From Bifidobacterium catulorum (lineage in GTDB: Bacteria; Actinomycetota; Actinomycetes; Actinomycetales; Bifidobacteriaceae), in the NCBI RefSeq assembly GCF_003129925.1, contig NZ_QFFN01000008.1:1-64000 (forward strand): a stretch of DNA of 64,000 bases, in the 5' to 3' direction. The notes beneath the pieces were generated by a model. The model did no database searches, was not told the origin of the DNA, and saw only the letters and a program-made list of their open reading frames with translations. A program made the translations under genes and the position numbers. Positions 45,215 through 55,270 of the stretch are shown here, in pieces; the first letter of the stretch is position 1, and every line of letters begins with the position of its first letter.

Positions 45215-45358
45215 TCCGCGATAGTCCGACGTTCGAGTCGAAGGATCCGTCCCCATGGGATGGGCCTTCGACTCGACGTGTTTACGAACTATCCTTGAAT
45301 GCGGGGCCTTCGTCACCGATGTGACGGCGGCGCCGCCAATGAAGCGAGAGGGGACCAC

Positions 45359-48235
45359 ATGGCCAAGGCACGAGGGTCGTTCCGTGTGCTGCTCGGCGCC
45401 GCGCCCGGCGTCGGCAAGACATGCGCCATGCTCAAGGAAGGGCACAGGCTCAAGGCGTCCGGCAAGGACGTCGTCATCGCGCTCATCGAGGCGCATGGCC
45501 GTAAGGCCACAGAAAACGCGGCCCGTGGCCTGGAGATCGTGCCACGCCGTCGTGCGCGCTACCGTGGCATGTGGATGGATGATATGGACCTGTTCAAGGT
45601 CATCGAACGTCATCCCGACGTCGCGCTTGTGGACGAGTTGGCGCACACCAACATCCCAGGCTCCGTGCACGAGAAGCGCTGGCAGGATGTGGAGGACCTG
45701 CTTGCAGCAGGCATCGACGTCATCACCACCATCAACGTCCAGCACATCGAATCACTCAACGACGTGGTGCGGGAGATCACCGGCAGCACGCAGAAGGAGA
45801 CCGTGCCCGACAAGGTCCTGCGTTCGGCCACCCAGGTCGAGCTCGTCGACCTGCCGCCCGCCATGCTGCGCGAGCGTCTCTCCGCGGGACTCGTCTACAA
45901 GTCCGACCGCGTGGATGCGGCGCTGAGCAACTACTTCCGCGTGGGCAACCTCACCGCGTTGCGCGAGCTCGCCCTGCTGTGGCTGGCCGGACGCGTGGAC
46001 GAGGCCCTCAAGGAGTATCGCGAGGAGCACAACATCCGCGCGAAATGGGAGACGCGCGAACGCGTGGTCGTGGCGCTTTCCGGCGGGCCCGAGGGCGACC
46101 AGCTGCTCAGACGCGGCGCCCGCGTGGCCCGTGCCTCGGGCGGCGGCGACCTCATCGCCGTGCACGTGACCGCCGAGGACGGCCTCGCCGGCTCGAACCC
46201 CACGTTGCTCGCACGCCAACGCAGCCTCGTCGAAAAACTCGGCGGCACCTATCATCAGATCATCGGCGAGGACATCCCCGACGCCCTGCTTGATTTCGCG
46301 CGCGCCAACAACGCCACACAGGTCATCGTGGGCGTCTCGCGGCGCGGATTCCTCTCGCGGTGGCTGGGCCGCCCCTCCGCCACGTCCGGCATCATCGACA
46401 AGTCGGGCGACATCGACGTGCACATCGTCACCCACGAATTCGTGCAGCACGGCTTCCATCTGCCCAGCTACCGCGAATCGATGGCGGTGAGTCGCAAGAT
46501 CGTCGGACTGGTGTTCTCGCTGGTCGCCGTGCTCACGCTCAGCTGGCTGCTGTTCCGCTTCAGCACGCCGAACTTCGGCCAGCGCGACGCGCTGCTGCTC
46601 CAGCTCATCGTGGTGCTGTCCGCCGTCATCGGCGGCATGGTGCCGGCGGCCGTGGCCGCCGTGCTCAGCGGACTCGCCCTCGACTTCCTGTATACGCCGC
46701 CCGTCGGCACATTCCATGTGATCCATGCGTCCGACGTCGTGACGATCATCCTGTATGTGGTCGTGGGCGTGATCGTCGGCGCCGTGGTGGACCGTGCGGA
46801 CGCGCGTGCCCGCCAGGCGCAGCGCGCCCGCGCCGAATCGGAGATGCTGGCCAGCGTGGCCGGCTCCGTGCTGCGCAGCAACAATCCGCTACGCGCCATC
46901 GTGCACCGTACCCGGGAGGCGTTCGGCTTCGAATGCGTCCGCGTCGTCCAAGGCGGGCGTGTCGTCATCTCCGACGCCGACCCGTCCTCGCCGATGGGCA
47001 ATCCGTCGCTCAACGTGGCCGCCGGCGGCGACATCGCCGACGTCGAACACGATTCGATATCGTTGAACGACCACGGTCCGTCGCTGGAACTCTACGGACG
47101 TACGCTGGAGGCGTCGGACCAGCGTATGCTCATGGCCATCCTCTCGCAGATCCAGACCGTGCTCGAACACAACGATCTGATGCGCAAGGCCAGCGAGGTC
47201 GAACCGCTCGCCGCGGCCGAGAAGGTGCGAACGGCGCTCCTCAACGCGGTCAGCCACGACCTGCGCCGTCCGCTCGCCTCCGCCACCACCGCCGTCTCCG
47301 GACTGCAGCGCATGGGTGCCGCGGCCAGCGACAAGGACCGGCGCGAACTGCTGGCCGTCGCCGCCAACGGACTGAAGCAGCTGACCAAGCTCGTCACCGA
47401 CCTGCTGGACGTCTCCCGCATCCGCGAGGGCGCGTTGCCGCTCGCACTGGTCGCCTCCGATGTGGTCGGCGCCATCGTGCCGCTGTTCGACGAACTCGAC
47501 ATCGGCCCGTGGAAGGTCGACCTCGACATCGCCCCCGGCCTGCCGCTGGTGGTCGCCGATCCGGCGCTGCTGCAGCGCGCGCTGTCGAACGTCGTGGTCA
47601 ACGCCATGCGGTTCACGCCCGACGACAAACGCGTCCGCATCGCCGCCTCGACGTTCAACGGCATCGTCGAGATCCGTATCGTCGATCAGGGCCCCGGCGT
47701 TCCCGACGATCGCAAAGGCGAGATATTCGCGCCGTTCCATCGCCTCGGCGACACCGACAACACGACCGGCCTCGGACTGGGCATGGCGTTGTCGAAGGGC
47801 TTCGTCGAATCGATGGGCGGCACGATATCCGCGGAGGACACGCCCGGCGGCGGCCTGACCATCGTCATCGCGCTGCGCGTCGCCGACCCGGCGCTCACGG
47901 CCGGCCAGCCGATTCCGAAGTCCGAAAGGCCCAATCCCGCCGAGATCCTCGAACAGGACACGCTGAACGTATCGGGCGCGGTATCCGACGTCATCCTGCC
48001 GCTGCCCGGCGAAGGGCCGTCCGAGGAACGTGGCCTCGACCGGTTCATCAACTACACCATCAACCGCGGCGGCAAGGATGACGACGACGATAAGGACAAC
48101 GTCGGTGACGCCGCGGCCGACGGCCAAGGCGACGACACCGGACGGGACGCCGGCGACGATGCCGACGGCGACGTCTCCGCCGCGCGTTCATCCGACGAGA
48201 ATACATTGAAACCAATGAAAGGGGAGAGCCAATGA
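45359..48235 (+). CDS. kdpD: Sensor histidine kinase KdpD
   Basis: 958 aa. Residues 1-210 are the KdpD N-terminal domain with Walker A GAAPGVGKT and VDELAHTN. A USP-like domain follows (about 245-365), where c-di-AMP binds in KdpD of some bacteria. Then come four TM helices (about 380-490), a GAF-like part, HisKA with H633 (AVSHDLRRPL) and HATPase with GLGLGMALS. The tail (about 905-958) is long, acidic and Asp-rich, beyond the family norm. Start ATG at 45359 follows GAGAGGGGACC. The stop overlaps kdpE (ATGA). Confidence 0.93.
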   Translation: MAKARGSFRVLLGAAPGVGKTCAMLKEGHRLKASGKDVVIALIEAHGRKATENAARGLEIVPRRRARYRGMWMDDMDLFKVIERHPDVALVDELAHTNIPGSVHEKRWQDVEDLLAAGIDVITTINVQHIESLNDVVREITGSTQKETVPDKVLRSATQVELVDLPPAMLRERLSAGLVYKSDRVDAALSNYFRVGNLTALRELALLWLAGRVDEALKEYREEHNIRAKWETRERVVVALSGGPEGDQLLRRGARVARASGGGDLIAVHVTAEDGLAGSNPTLLARQRSLVEKLGGTYHQIIGEDIPDALLDFARANNATQVIVGVSRRGFLSRWLGRPSATSGIIDKSGDIDVHIVTHEFVQHGFHLPSYRESMAVSRKIVGLVFSLVAVLTLSWLLFRFSTPNFGQRDALLLQLIVVLSAVIGGMVPAAVAAVLSGLALDFLYTPPVGTFHVIHASDVVTIILYVVVGVIVGAVVDRADARARQAQRARAESEMLASVAGSVLRSNNPLRAIVHRTREAFGFECVRVVQGGRVVISDADPSSPMGNPSLNVAAGGDIADVEHDSISLNDHGPSLELYGRTLEASDQRMLMAILSQIQTVLEHNDLMRKASEVEPLAAAEKVRTALLNAVSHDLRRPLASATTAVSGLQRMGAAASDKDRRELLAVAANGLKQLTKLVTDLLDVSRIREGALPLALVASDVVGAIVPLFDELDIGPWKVDLDIAPGLPLVVADPALLQRALSNVVVNAMRFTPDDKRVRIAASTFNGIVEIRIVDQGPGVPDDRKGEIFAPFHRLGDTDNTTGLGLGMALSKGFVESMGGTISAEDTPGGGLTIVIALRVADPALTAGQPIPKSERPNPAEILEQDTLNVSGAVSDVILPLPGEGPSEERGLDRFINYTINRGGKDDDDDKDNVGDAAADGQGDDTGRDAGDDADGDVSAARSSDENTLKPMKGESQ

Positions 48236-48924
48236 AAATACTGATTGCGGACGACGATCCCCAGTTTTTGAAGGCCTTGAAGATCACCCTGCATTCGCAG
48301 GGATACGACATCGTGACGGCGAAGGACGGCGTCGAATGCATCACGGTGGCGGTGCGCGAGCATCCCGACCTGTTCATGGTCGACCTCGGCATGCCGCGCA
48401 TGGACGGCATGGGCGTGATCCAGGGACTGCGGGGATGGACCGATGCGCCGATCCTCGTGGTGTCGGGACGCACCGACGAACGGGAGAAGGTGGCGGTGCT
48501 GGACGCCGGCGCCGACGATTACGTGACCAAGCCCGTGCCGATTGACGAGCTGCTTGCGCGCATTCGCGCATTGCTGCGGCGCGTGCCGCAGGACAGCGAG
48601 CCGCCGGTCATGACGATCGGCGACGTGACCGTGGACCTGGCTGCCCATGCCGTGTTCCGCGGGCGTAAGGGCCGTCAGGTGCGCGTGCGGCTCACACCGA
48701 CCGAGTGGAAGCTGTTCGAGGCGCTGGTGCGCAACGCCGGCAAGCTCATGACCCGGCAGGATCTGCTCACCGAGATCTGGGGGCCGCAGCATGTGCGCGA
48801 CTCCGGCTACCTGCGGCTCTACATTTCTCAGTTGCGCAAGAAGATCGAGCCCGACCCGGCCCATCCGCGGTATCTCAAGACCGAACCCGGCATGGGATAT
48901 CGTCTCGACCCCAAAGGCGAGTAA
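48232..48924 (+). CDS. kdpE: Response regulator KdpE
   Basis: 230 aa OmpR-type regulator. The receiver has acidic D8-D9-D10, phosphoacceptor D51 (MVDLGMPRMDG) and K in DYVTKPV; the C-terminal winged helix ends with GYLRLYISQLRKKIEPDP. AAAGGGGAG precedes the ATG, which overlaps the kdpD stop by 4 bp. It would activate the kdp promoter at low K+ or turgor. Confidence 0.94.
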   Translation: MKILIADDDPQFLKALKITLHSQGYDIVTAKDGVECITVAVREHPDLFMVDLGMPRMDGMGVIQGLRGWTDAPILVVSGRTDEREKVAVLDAGADDYVTKPVPIDELLARIRALLRRVPQDSEPPVMTIGDVTVDLAAHAVFRGRKGRQVRVRLTPTEWKLFEALVRNAGKLMTRQDLLTEIWGPQHVRDSGYLRLYISQLRKKIEPDPAHPRYLKTEPGMGYRLDPKGE

Positions 48925-49024
48925 GGCGTCCATCCACCAGCCCCCCCCTCATTTGACCGCACATCGATTGTTGGACTGAAGTGATTCAGATTCGATAATC
49001 GGAGGTCCGGTTTCCATGTGTGGA

Positions 49025-49206
49025 GAGCTGTCGGCGTTGCCGAACCGCCCACCCAACAGGCTCCCCTCGTTGAAAGGAGCCGCCGGTTGTGTTGGGACGC
49101 CCACCTAACAGGCTCCCCGTTGAGGGGACCGGCCGGTTGCCGAACCGGTCATCCAATAGGCTCCCCTCGTCGAGGGGAGCTGTCGGCGTAGCCGACTGAG
49201 GGGAGG
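49025..49206 (+). repeat. Degenerate tandem array of the GGCTCCC palindrome
   Basis: Three or four imperfect units of about 50-55 bp, each containing an AGGCTCCCC...GGGGAGC hairpin and a GCCGGTTG or GTCGGCG inner part, with links such as CCCACCCAACAGG and CATCCAATAGG that are similar to each other. Only the last unit (49169-49206) is intact: GGCTCCCCTCG, GAGGGGAGC, GTCGGCGTAGCCGAC, TGAGGGGAGG. It is a local expansion of the dispersed family. Bases 48925-49024 hold nothing I can name. Confidence 0.7.
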
Positions 49207-49242
49207 ATCACAAAAAGCCCGCATATGCAAGATCCGCATATG

Positions 49243-49271
49243 CAAAGAGCCGGCTTGCAGTCAGCCGACTC
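49243..49271 (-). terminator. Terminator of tRNA-Lys
   Basis: On the minus strand, GAGTCGGCT and AGCCGGCTC (49263-49271 and 49247-49255) form a nearly perfect stem followed by TTTGC, 8 bp beyond the encoded CCA of the tRNA. Confidence 0.65.
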
Positions 49272-49278
49272 TTAACGC

Positions 49279-49355
49279 TGGTGCCCCCCGTGGGACTCGA
49301 ACCCACAACCCACGACTTAAAAGGACGCTGCTCTAACCAATTGAGCTAGAGGGGC
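49279..49355 (-). tRNA. tRNA-Lys (anticodon UUU)
   Basis: Read on the minus strand it starts GCCCCTCTAGCTC and ends GGGGGGCACCA, with encoded CCA at 49279-49281. The acceptor stem pairs (one G-U), D arm GCTC...GAGC, anticodon loop CTTTTAA (anticodon TTT) and T arm GTGGG-TTCGAGT-CCCAC are clear. The anticodon stem GCGTC/GTCGT contains one T-T mismatch and a G-U pair, which is unusual but tolerated in some tRNAs. Confidence 0.92.
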
Positions 49356-49725
49356 AACAAAATCTCATAATACATCGTTTACGGCGAATGATGCAAGCTC
49401 GAAACGAAGGTTTTTCGAAAGCGCGTCTGCGGCAACGTCATGATGAAAGAATCCGCAACGAAGAAGGGGAAGGCGCCGAACCGTGAATGCGCCTGTCGGC
49501 GCAAGGGCCGCTCGCAGCGGCAAAAAATGGAGCCCGGGGCAATGCACGGCCCGACGCGGCTCCCAGTGTACGGCATCGCGGCCGCATCTCCAAAACGCGG
49601 GTGTTCGGGGTGTCCGGGGTGTCCGTGGCGGTCCGCGTCGTGTCGCCTATGCCCGTCGTCGGCGTCTGCTCCGAAGTCATGCACGATTCCCGCGCCGGAA
49701 TCCCCGGACCCCCGATTCGCGGAGT
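49356..49725. other. Gap without a supported gene
   Basis: 370 bp between tRNA-Lys and the gene ending at 49726. It shows a small direct repeat GTGTTCGGGGTGTCCGGGGTGTCC (about 49601-49625) in parts of 8-9 bp and several GC-rich imperfect hairpins near 49490-49520. I see no promoter for the tRNA that I would assert and no coding region with a ribosome site. Confidence 0.5.
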
Positions 49726-50439
49726 CTATTCCAGTCGGCCCTCCCGCCACAGCGTGGCACCTTTGCGGAAATCCACCGACGTGCCGTGCAGTGATTTCGC
49801 CGTCCTGACGAAATGACGGCTTGTCCCCGCCAGCGTGGGTTCCCCGACTTCCGCGGCCCGTTCCCGGCGCCGCCTCGCCTCCGCGACGAGTCCCGCCGAA
49901 ATCACCGAGCAGAAGGCGCTCGCACGTTCCAATGCGACGGCGAAGTCGCCGACGAACGCGCCGGAAAGAATGGAGTCGGCCGTACGCGCGATGTCGTCGG
50001 CGGTCGGGGCCTGATCGACGCCGGCGATGGCCGACGACGCCCCGGCCACCGGTTCGCCGACCCGCCACAGACGGGAGATGGATTCCTGGTTGCGATGCAT
50101 CCACGTGCGCAGCATGTACAGCCGCCACAGCACGCCCGGCAGGGATTCCGGATCGGCGTCGCTCCACAGTTCGGCCACCAGGTCCACGCCCTCGCGTTCC
50201 ACGAGGGTGAGCACCCGGCCTACGACCTGCGGATCCTGCGTGTGGTGCACGCGGTCGAGCAGCGACGCCGCCGTGGTGTGGCTCACCTCGCTGAGCCGCT
50301 GCGGGTCCGCGCCGCCGGCGATATGGTCGATGAGCGCCTGGTCGAGCTGCGCCGGACGGGTGAACCGTCCGGACGAGGCGAAGCCGGAGCCGGCGGCGCG
50401 GACGGATGAGGAACCGAATGGTGAGGAGCTAGTAGACAA
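49726..50439 (-). CDS. Conserved hypothetical protein coupled to mutT1
   Basis: 237 aa from a TTG start overlapping the mutT1 stop by 11 bp, with AGAAGG 9 nt upstream. Predicted soluble and mostly helical: LDQALIDHIAGGADPQRLSEVSHTTAASLLDRVHHTQDPQVVGRVLTLVEREGVDLVAELWSDADPESLPGVLWRLYMLR is a leucine-rich helical domain, and the rest is Ala/Arg-rich. I do not recognise a named domain. The overlap suggests co-translation with the Nudix/phosphatase gene. Confidence 0.7.
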   Translation of the reverse strand: MSTSSSPFGSSSVRAAGSGFASSGRFTRPAQLDQALIDHIAGGADPQRLSEVSHTTAASLLDRVHHTQDPQVVGRVLTLVEREGVDLVAELWSDADPESLPGVLWRLYMLRTWMHRNQESISRLWRVGEPVAGASSAIAGVDQAPTADDIARTADSILSGAFVGDFAVALERASAFCSVISAGLVAEARRRRERAAEVGEPTLAGTSRHFVRTAKSLHGTSVDFRKGATLWREGRLE

Positions 50440-51490
50440 TGGGACTTACCTTCTGGATATCGATGATCTGCGGACCATCGTCCGTGTCAATGATATTAAA
50501 AACTACCGCATGTCCAGTCACCATATACGGCGATTTCGCGGGAAGCCGCTTGGCCAGCGACTTGCGCACGCAGATCTTCCGCAGATGGTTGAACACGCCG
50601 CCGATGACGGGACGGTGCATGCATACGGCGGTCGTCTTGCCGGTGCGCAGCGTCAGCTCCATCTCATGGTGGATGCATTCCCACGCCGAATCGGGGTGGT
50701 CGGCGAACGCGTCCTCGGTCAGATCCTCGGCGAGGTTCACCGGCAGTCCGGTCTGCCAGGCGAACGTCTGGATGGTGCCGATGCAGCGCCGCCAGGGCGA
50801 CGTGACCAGCCGGTTGATGCCGAAGCAGGCGATCTCGCGCGTGAGACCGAACGCCGCGGCCGACCCGAGCGGCGTCAACGGACGGTCGGCGTCGGTGCCG
50901 CCCCAGACCTTGCGGCTTTCCGCCTTGCCGTGGCGGATGAGCAGGAACATCCTGGACCGCAGGATGCCTTCGCGCACCTTGCGTACGAATTCGTCGAGGA
51001 TGCCGCGGTCGAGCGGATGGGTGAGCTTGTGCCGGGCGTCGGCGGGCGACATCCATTCGACGTTGTCCACCTCGTTCGGGTCGGTGTTGATGGGTCCGAA
51101 CGCGTAACGTCGGTTCATCGCCACCTCGGAGTCGATGATCGAGGCGATCCAGTACTGCACGTGTTTGCGTGGTTTGCGGGGGTCGATCCGGTGCACCTTC
51201 GAGCGGCCCTCGTCTTCGAGCGGGTATTCGATGTCTCCCAGATATGCGCTGATCGCGATGGGTAGGCCCGTTTCCTCGCCGATCTCCCGAACCGCCGCAT
51301 GACGATGCGACTCGTTGTTCTCAAGCTTGCCCTTGGGCCAGCTCCAATCGTTGTATTGCGGCCGATGCACCACGCAAAGCTCAAGATTCTCCAATGCCAG
51401 ATTGGGATAATCCTGACCTCCTGCGAGGATTTCGATGCCGTCGCGCCAGCGGTACACTATGCCGCCGGCTGCCTCGACGACTGTGCTCAT
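50429..51490 (-). CDS. mutT1: MutT1-like Nudix hydrolase fused to a histidine phosphatase
   Basis: 353 aa. Residues 1-150 are a Nudix domain with the box G54-x5-E60-x7-REIGEETGL. Residues about 180-345 are a histidine phosphatase domain beginning LLIRHGKAES (catalytic H187) with a second conserved His in CMHRPVIGG. This fusion matches mycobacterial MutT1, which hydrolyses 8-oxo-(d)GTP and diadenosine polyphosphates, and whose gene also lies beside ppk. I chose the ATG at 51490, after AAAGGACAGACC, over an upstream extension. Activity on the same substrates is inferred. Confidence 0.85.
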   Translation of the reverse strand: MSTVVEAAGGIVYRWRDGIEILAGGQDYPNLALENLELCVVHRPQYNDWSWPKGKLENNESHRHAAVREIGEETGLPIAISAYLGDIEYPLEDEGRSKVHRIDPRKPRKHVQYWIASIIDSEVAMNRRYAFGPINTDPNEVDNVEWMSPADARHKLTHPLDRGILDEFVRKVREGILRSRMFLLIRHGKAESRKVWGGTDADRPLTPLGSAAAFGLTREIACFGINRLVTSPWRRCIGTIQTFAWQTGLPVNLAEDLTEDAFADHPDSAWECIHHEMELTLRTGKTTAVCMHRPVIGGVFNHLRKICVRKSLAKRLPAKSPYMVTGHAVVFNIIDTDDGPQIIDIQKVSPIVY

Positions 51491-51680
51491 GGTCTGTCCT
51501 TTTGTCGATTGATAATGCGCCCCATGCCGTCCGCAATCCGTCCTTGTGATTCGTTGCGGATGACGTGAAAGCCATTTCCTATCGTAATTGCAAAAACCAC
51601 GGCGTGATGGCGATTCCCCCGAGGCCGGTTTCGATGGCATACCCGGCGTTGGGCGGAAACATTACGATTGCATATGAAAA

Positions 51681-51720
51681 TCGCCGTTGCGGCATTGGCT
51701 GAACAATGCCGCAACGGCGA
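51681..51720 (-). terminator. Terminator of ppk
   Basis: TCGCCGTTGCGGCATT (51681-51696) and its exact complement (51705-51720) form a 16-bp stem with an 8-nt loop. On the minus strand the stem is followed by TTTTC, so it should stop transcripts coming from ppk. It also separates ppk from the mutT1 promoter region. Confidence 0.8.
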
Positions 51721-51747
51721 GTCATCGATGATCATGCACTATCCGAT

Positions 51748-51808
51748 GATCGGATGGTGCGATTATCGGACAGTACTGTCATCGGATGGTGCAGTCATCG
51801 GATGGTGC
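51748..51808. repeat. CATCGGATGGTGC direct repeats after ppk
   Basis: GATCGGATGGTGC (51748-51760), TCATCGGATGGTGC (51779-51792) and TCATCGGATGGTGC (51795-51808), plus a partial ATTATCGGACAG between them. They lie between the ppk stop and its terminator, in the transcribed 3' region. Function unknown. Confidence 0.7.
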
Positions 51809-51813
51809 GACGA

Positions 51814-54051
51814 TCAGTTGCCGCGCGGACGACGCGTGTGCTTCCTGATCAGCGCCTCCTGGCTGTCGACCAGCGGCCTGCCTTCGGCGTCACGGGAGTG
51901 ACGGATGTAGGTGCCATCCGGCTGCATGTGCCACGAGCTGGTGGTGTCGGCCATCTGGAAGTCCACGTACTTGATGAGCTCCTCGATCTGCTCCGGCGCG
52001 GTGATGCGCACCAGCGCCTCGACTCGACGGTCGAGGTTGCGGTGCATGAGGTCGGCGGAACCGATCCACACCTCGGGGCCGGATGCGGGGCCCTCGCCGA
52101 TCTGCGGGCCCGCGGAGTTGGCGAACGCGTAGATGCGGCTGTGCTCCAGGAAGCGGCCGAGCACGGAATGCACGCGGATGTTCTCGCTCATGCCGGGCAC
52201 GCCGGGCTTCAGCGCGCAGATGCCGCGCTCGACGATGTCGACCTTCACGCCGGCCTGCGATGCGCGGTACAGGGCGTCGATGGTCTTCTCGTCGACGATG
52301 GAGTTGACCTTGATCTTGATCCAGGCCTCCTTGCCGGCGCGTGCCGCGGCCTCCTCGCGCTGGATGCGCTCGATGAGACCGGTGCGGATGGTGCGCGGCG
52401 CCACGAGCAGACGGTGGAAGCTGGACTTCGGCGCGTAGCCCGAAAGCTGGTTGAACAGGCGGGTCAGGTCCTGGCCGACGACCGGGTCGCAGGTGAGCAG
52501 GCCGAGATCGGTGTACAGGCGCGCGGTCTTCGGGTTGTAGTTGCCGGTGCCCACGTGGCAGTAGCGCTTGAGGCCGTCGGCCTCCTGACGCACGACGAGG
52601 CACAGCTTGCAGTGGGTCTTGAGGCCCACGATGCCGTACACCACGTGCACGCCCGCGCGTTCGAGCTTGCGGGCCCAGGCGATGTTGGCGTCCTCGTCGA
52701 AGCGGGCCTTGATCTCCACCAGGGCCAGCACCTGCTTGCCGGCGTGCGCGGCGTCGATGAGCGCGTCGATGATCGGCGAGTTGGAGCTGGTGCGGTACAG
52801 CGTCTGCTTGATGGCCAGCACCTTCGGGTCGGCGGCGGCCTGCGCGAGGAACGCCTGGAACGAGGTGGAGAACGAGTCGTAGGGGTGGTGCAGCAACACG
52901 TCGCGCTCGCGGATGGCGGCGAAGATGTCCTGTGCACGGCTGGACTCGACCTCGGCGATCTGGCGGTTGGTCGTCGGGATGAACTTCGGGAACTTCAGGT
53001 CGGCGCGGTCGATGGCGCCGAGCTCGAAGAGCACCGTCAGGTCGAGCGGGGCGGGCAGACGGTAGACCTCGTCGTCGCTCACGCCGAGCTGGTCGGCGAG
53101 CAGGTGCGAGAGGAACGGGCTGGTGGCGTCGGAGATCTCCAGGCGGATCGGCGGTCCGAAGCGGCGGCGCAGCAGCTCCTTCTCCATGGCGTTGAGCAGG
53201 TTCTCGGCATCGTCCTCTTCGACGTCGATGTCCTCGTTGCGGGTGACGCGGAAGGAGCGGGCCTCCTTGATGATCATGCCTGGGAACAGGGATTCCAGGT
53301 GGGCGATGAGCAGGTTCTCCATCGTGACGAAGCCGTAGCGCACGTTGTTGCTCTCGTCCTCGGTCAGGTCGTCGACGGCGACGAGACGGGGCAGGTTGTC
53401 GGGGATCTTCACGCGGGCGAAGTGCGACTTGCCGGAGTTCGGGTTCTCCACGATCACGGCGAGGTTCAGCGAGTTGCCGGAGATGTAGGGGAACGGGTGG
53501 GCCGGGTCCACGGCCAGCGGGGTGAGCACGGGGAAGACCTGGCGGCGGAAGAACTTGCTCAGGCGCTCCTGCTCGGAGATCGTCAGCTGGCTCCACTTGA
53601 GCAGGACGATGTTCTCCTTGGCGAGGTCGGGCAGGATGTGCTCGATGGCGTAGCGTGCATGCTCGTCCTGCAGGCGGTGGGCCTGCTCGGTGATGGCGCG
53701 CAGCTGCTGGCGCGGGCTCAGACCGCTGGCGGCGGTGACGGCCAGGCCGGTGTCGATGCGGCGCTTCAGGCCGGCGACGCGGACCATGAAGAACTCGTCG
53801 AGGTTGGAGGCGAAGATCGCCTCGAAGTTCGCTCGTTCGAGAACGGGCAGGGATTCGTCCTGCGCCAGCTCAAGCACGCGCTTGTTGAATTTCAGCCAGC
53901 TGAGCTCGCGATCGAAGAACCGGTCGGTCGGCAGCGGCTCGTAGTGGGGAGCGTTGGGGTTGAGGCGGCTCTGCTTGGGCGTCTCAGCGATATGCTCCGC
54001 GATCTGACTCTTCAGGATCGCCTTTGAGGGTGCATTGAATATTTGGGCCAT
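51814..54051 (-). CDS. ppk: Polyphosphate kinase 1
   Basis: 745 aa PPK1, which reversibly makes polyphosphate from ATP. Conserved parts: [19 protein letters not shown] at the N-terminus, the [17 protein letters not shown] block, and the C-terminal catalytic region with phosphohistidine in [10 protein letters not shown], followed by [24 protein letters not shown] and STSFQAFL. The start [10 protein letters not shown] at 54051 fits the family; the frame is open further upstream but that part overlaps rsmI and is rejected. The last residues ([30 protein letters not shown]) are basic. Neighbouring mutT1 recalls the mycobacterial pairing. Confidence 0.93.
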   Translation of the reverse strand: MAQIFNAPSKAILKSQIAEHIAETPKQSRLNPNAPHYEPLPTDRFFDRELSWLKFNKRVLELAQDESLPVLERANFEAIFASNLDEFFMVRVAGLKRRIDTGLAVTAASGLSPRQQLRAITEQAHRLQDEHARYAIEHILPDLAKENIVLLKWSQLTISEQERLSKFFRRQVFPVLTPLAVDPAHPFPYISGNSLNLAVIVENPNSGKSHFARVKIPDNLPRLVAVDDLTEDESNNVRYGFVTMENLLIAHLESLFPGMIIKEARSFRVTRNEDIDVEEDDAENLLNAMEKELLRRRFGPPIRLEISDATSPFLSHLLADQLGVSDDEVYRLPAPLDLTVLFELGAIDRADLKFPKFIPTTNRQIAEVESSRAQDIFAAIRERDVLLHHPYDSFSTSFQAFLAQAAADPKVLAIKQTLYRTSSNSPIIDALIDAAHAGKQVLALVEIKARFDEDANIAWARKLERAGVHVVYGIVGLKTHCKLCLVVRQEADGLKRYCHVGTGNYNPKTARLYTDLGLLTCDPVVGQDLTRLFNQLSGYAPKSSFHRLLVAPRTIRTGLIERIQREEAAARAGKEAWIKIKVNSIVDEKTIDALYRASQAGVKVDIVERGICALKPGVPGMSENIRVHSVLGRFLEHSRIYAFANSAGPQIGEGPASGPEVWIGSADLMHRNLDRRVEALVRITAPEQIEELIKYVDFQMADTTSSWHMQPDGTYIRHSRDAEGRPLVDSQEALIRKHTRRPRGN

Positions 54052-54222
54052 ACCTACAACTGTATTAGCCGCACGTCCGTAAACGGGCAGTAACCCGCCA
54101 AAATTCAACGGCAATTCATATTCCGGGTGAATTCTTGGTGGAAGACGGCCGCGGACGGTCCGGACCGTGGGACATCCCCTGAAAATACGACGTCTCGTAT
54201 GCGCATCGTGGATACTGGATGT

Positions 54223-55233
54223 ATGCATTCGGCAAAACACGGCGGCTCGCAGCCGACCCCCACGACCATCGCATCCGGCATCGAGGACGGCGCGTCCGCC
54301 TCCGCCCCCGCAATCGGGACGATTCCCCGCGGCGTCTCCCGGGCGGAGGACGTCCCGCATGGCACGGTCGTGCTCGCCGCCACCCCGATCGGCAACGTCG
54401 CGGATGCGTCCGCCCGTCTCATGGCATTGATGGAGCGCGCCGACATCGTCGCCGCGGAGGATACGCGACGGCTGTACGACCTCGCGCGGCGGCTCGGCGT
54501 CCACGTGAACGGCCGCGTGGTCGCCTTCCACGACCACAACGAACGGGCGAAGGCCGACGGCCTGCTCGACGAGGTCGAGACCGGCGCCTGCGTGCTCGTG
54601 GTCTCCGACGCCGGCATGCCCACCATCAACGACCCGGGCCTGTCCATCGTGCGTCGTGCCATCGAACGCGGCCTCCCCGTCACCTGCGCCCCCGGCCCCT
54701 CCGCCGTCCTCGACGCGCTCGCGCTCTCCGGTCTGCCCACCGACCGTTTCTGCTACGAGGGCTTCCTGCCGCGCAAGCATTCCGAACGGGTGCAACGGCT
54801 GCGCTCGCTGCAGTCCGAACGGCGCACCATCGTGTTCTACGAGACGCCCCACCGCATCGCCGACTCCATGGACGACCTGCTGTCGGCCTTCGGGCCCGAC
54901 CGGCGGATGGCGCTGGCCCGCGAGCTGACCAAGGACTACGAGGAGGTCCGTCGCGGCACCATCGCCGAGATCCTCGACGGAGTGGCCGCGGATCCGCCGC
55001 GCGGCGAGATCGTATTGGTCATCGCCGGCGCCTCCGAGGACGAGGCGCGTGAGAACTCGGCGGCCACGCTCAGCGTAGGGGAGCTTGCCGTGCTCTCCAT
55101 CGACCGGGCCCTTGAGGACGGGCTGCGCATCAAGGACGCCATCGCCGAGGTGATCGAGGAGCATCCGCTCCCGGACGGTTCCCTCGCCAACCGCAAGCAG
55201 GTCTATTCCGCTGTGCTGGAGATCAAGCAGTAG
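54223..55233 (+). CDS. rsmI: 16S rRNA (cytidine1402-2'-O)-methyltransferase
   Basis: 336 aa. [17 protein letters not shown] and [12 protein letters not shown] are the N-terminal SAM-binding signature of Rsm[32 protein letters not shown] and FYETPHRI follow in order. RsmI methylates C1402 in the ribosomal P-site region. The first 45 residues are a low-complexity extension; the ATG at 54223 is my best choice, but no strong ribosome site exists and an upstream ATG (54199) is possible. Divergent from ppk with 171 bp between starts. Confidence 0.88.
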   Translation: MHSAKHGGSQPTPTTIASGIEDGASASAPAIGTIPRGVSRAEDVPHGTVVLAATPIGNVADASARLMALMERADIVAAEDTRRLYDLARRLGVHVNGRVVAFHDHNERAKADGLLDEVETGACVLVVSDAGMPTINDPGLSIVRRAIERGLPVTCAPGPSAVLDALALSGLPTDRFCYEGFLPRKHSERVQRLRSLQSERRTIVFYETPHRIADSMDDLLSAFGPDRRMALARELTKDYEEVRRGTIAEILDGVAADPPRGEIVLVIAGASEDEARENSAATLSVGELAVLSIDRALEDGLRIKDAIAEVIEEHPLPDGSLANRKQVYSAVLEIKQ

Positions 55234-55270
55234 CGGCGGCGCCCGGCCCGCGTCCGCGGAGCCGCCTCGG

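Noticed and set aside
49025-49206. CRISPR array
   Set aside because: The units are imperfect palindromes in direct contact; there are no constant-length unique spacers and no cas genes.
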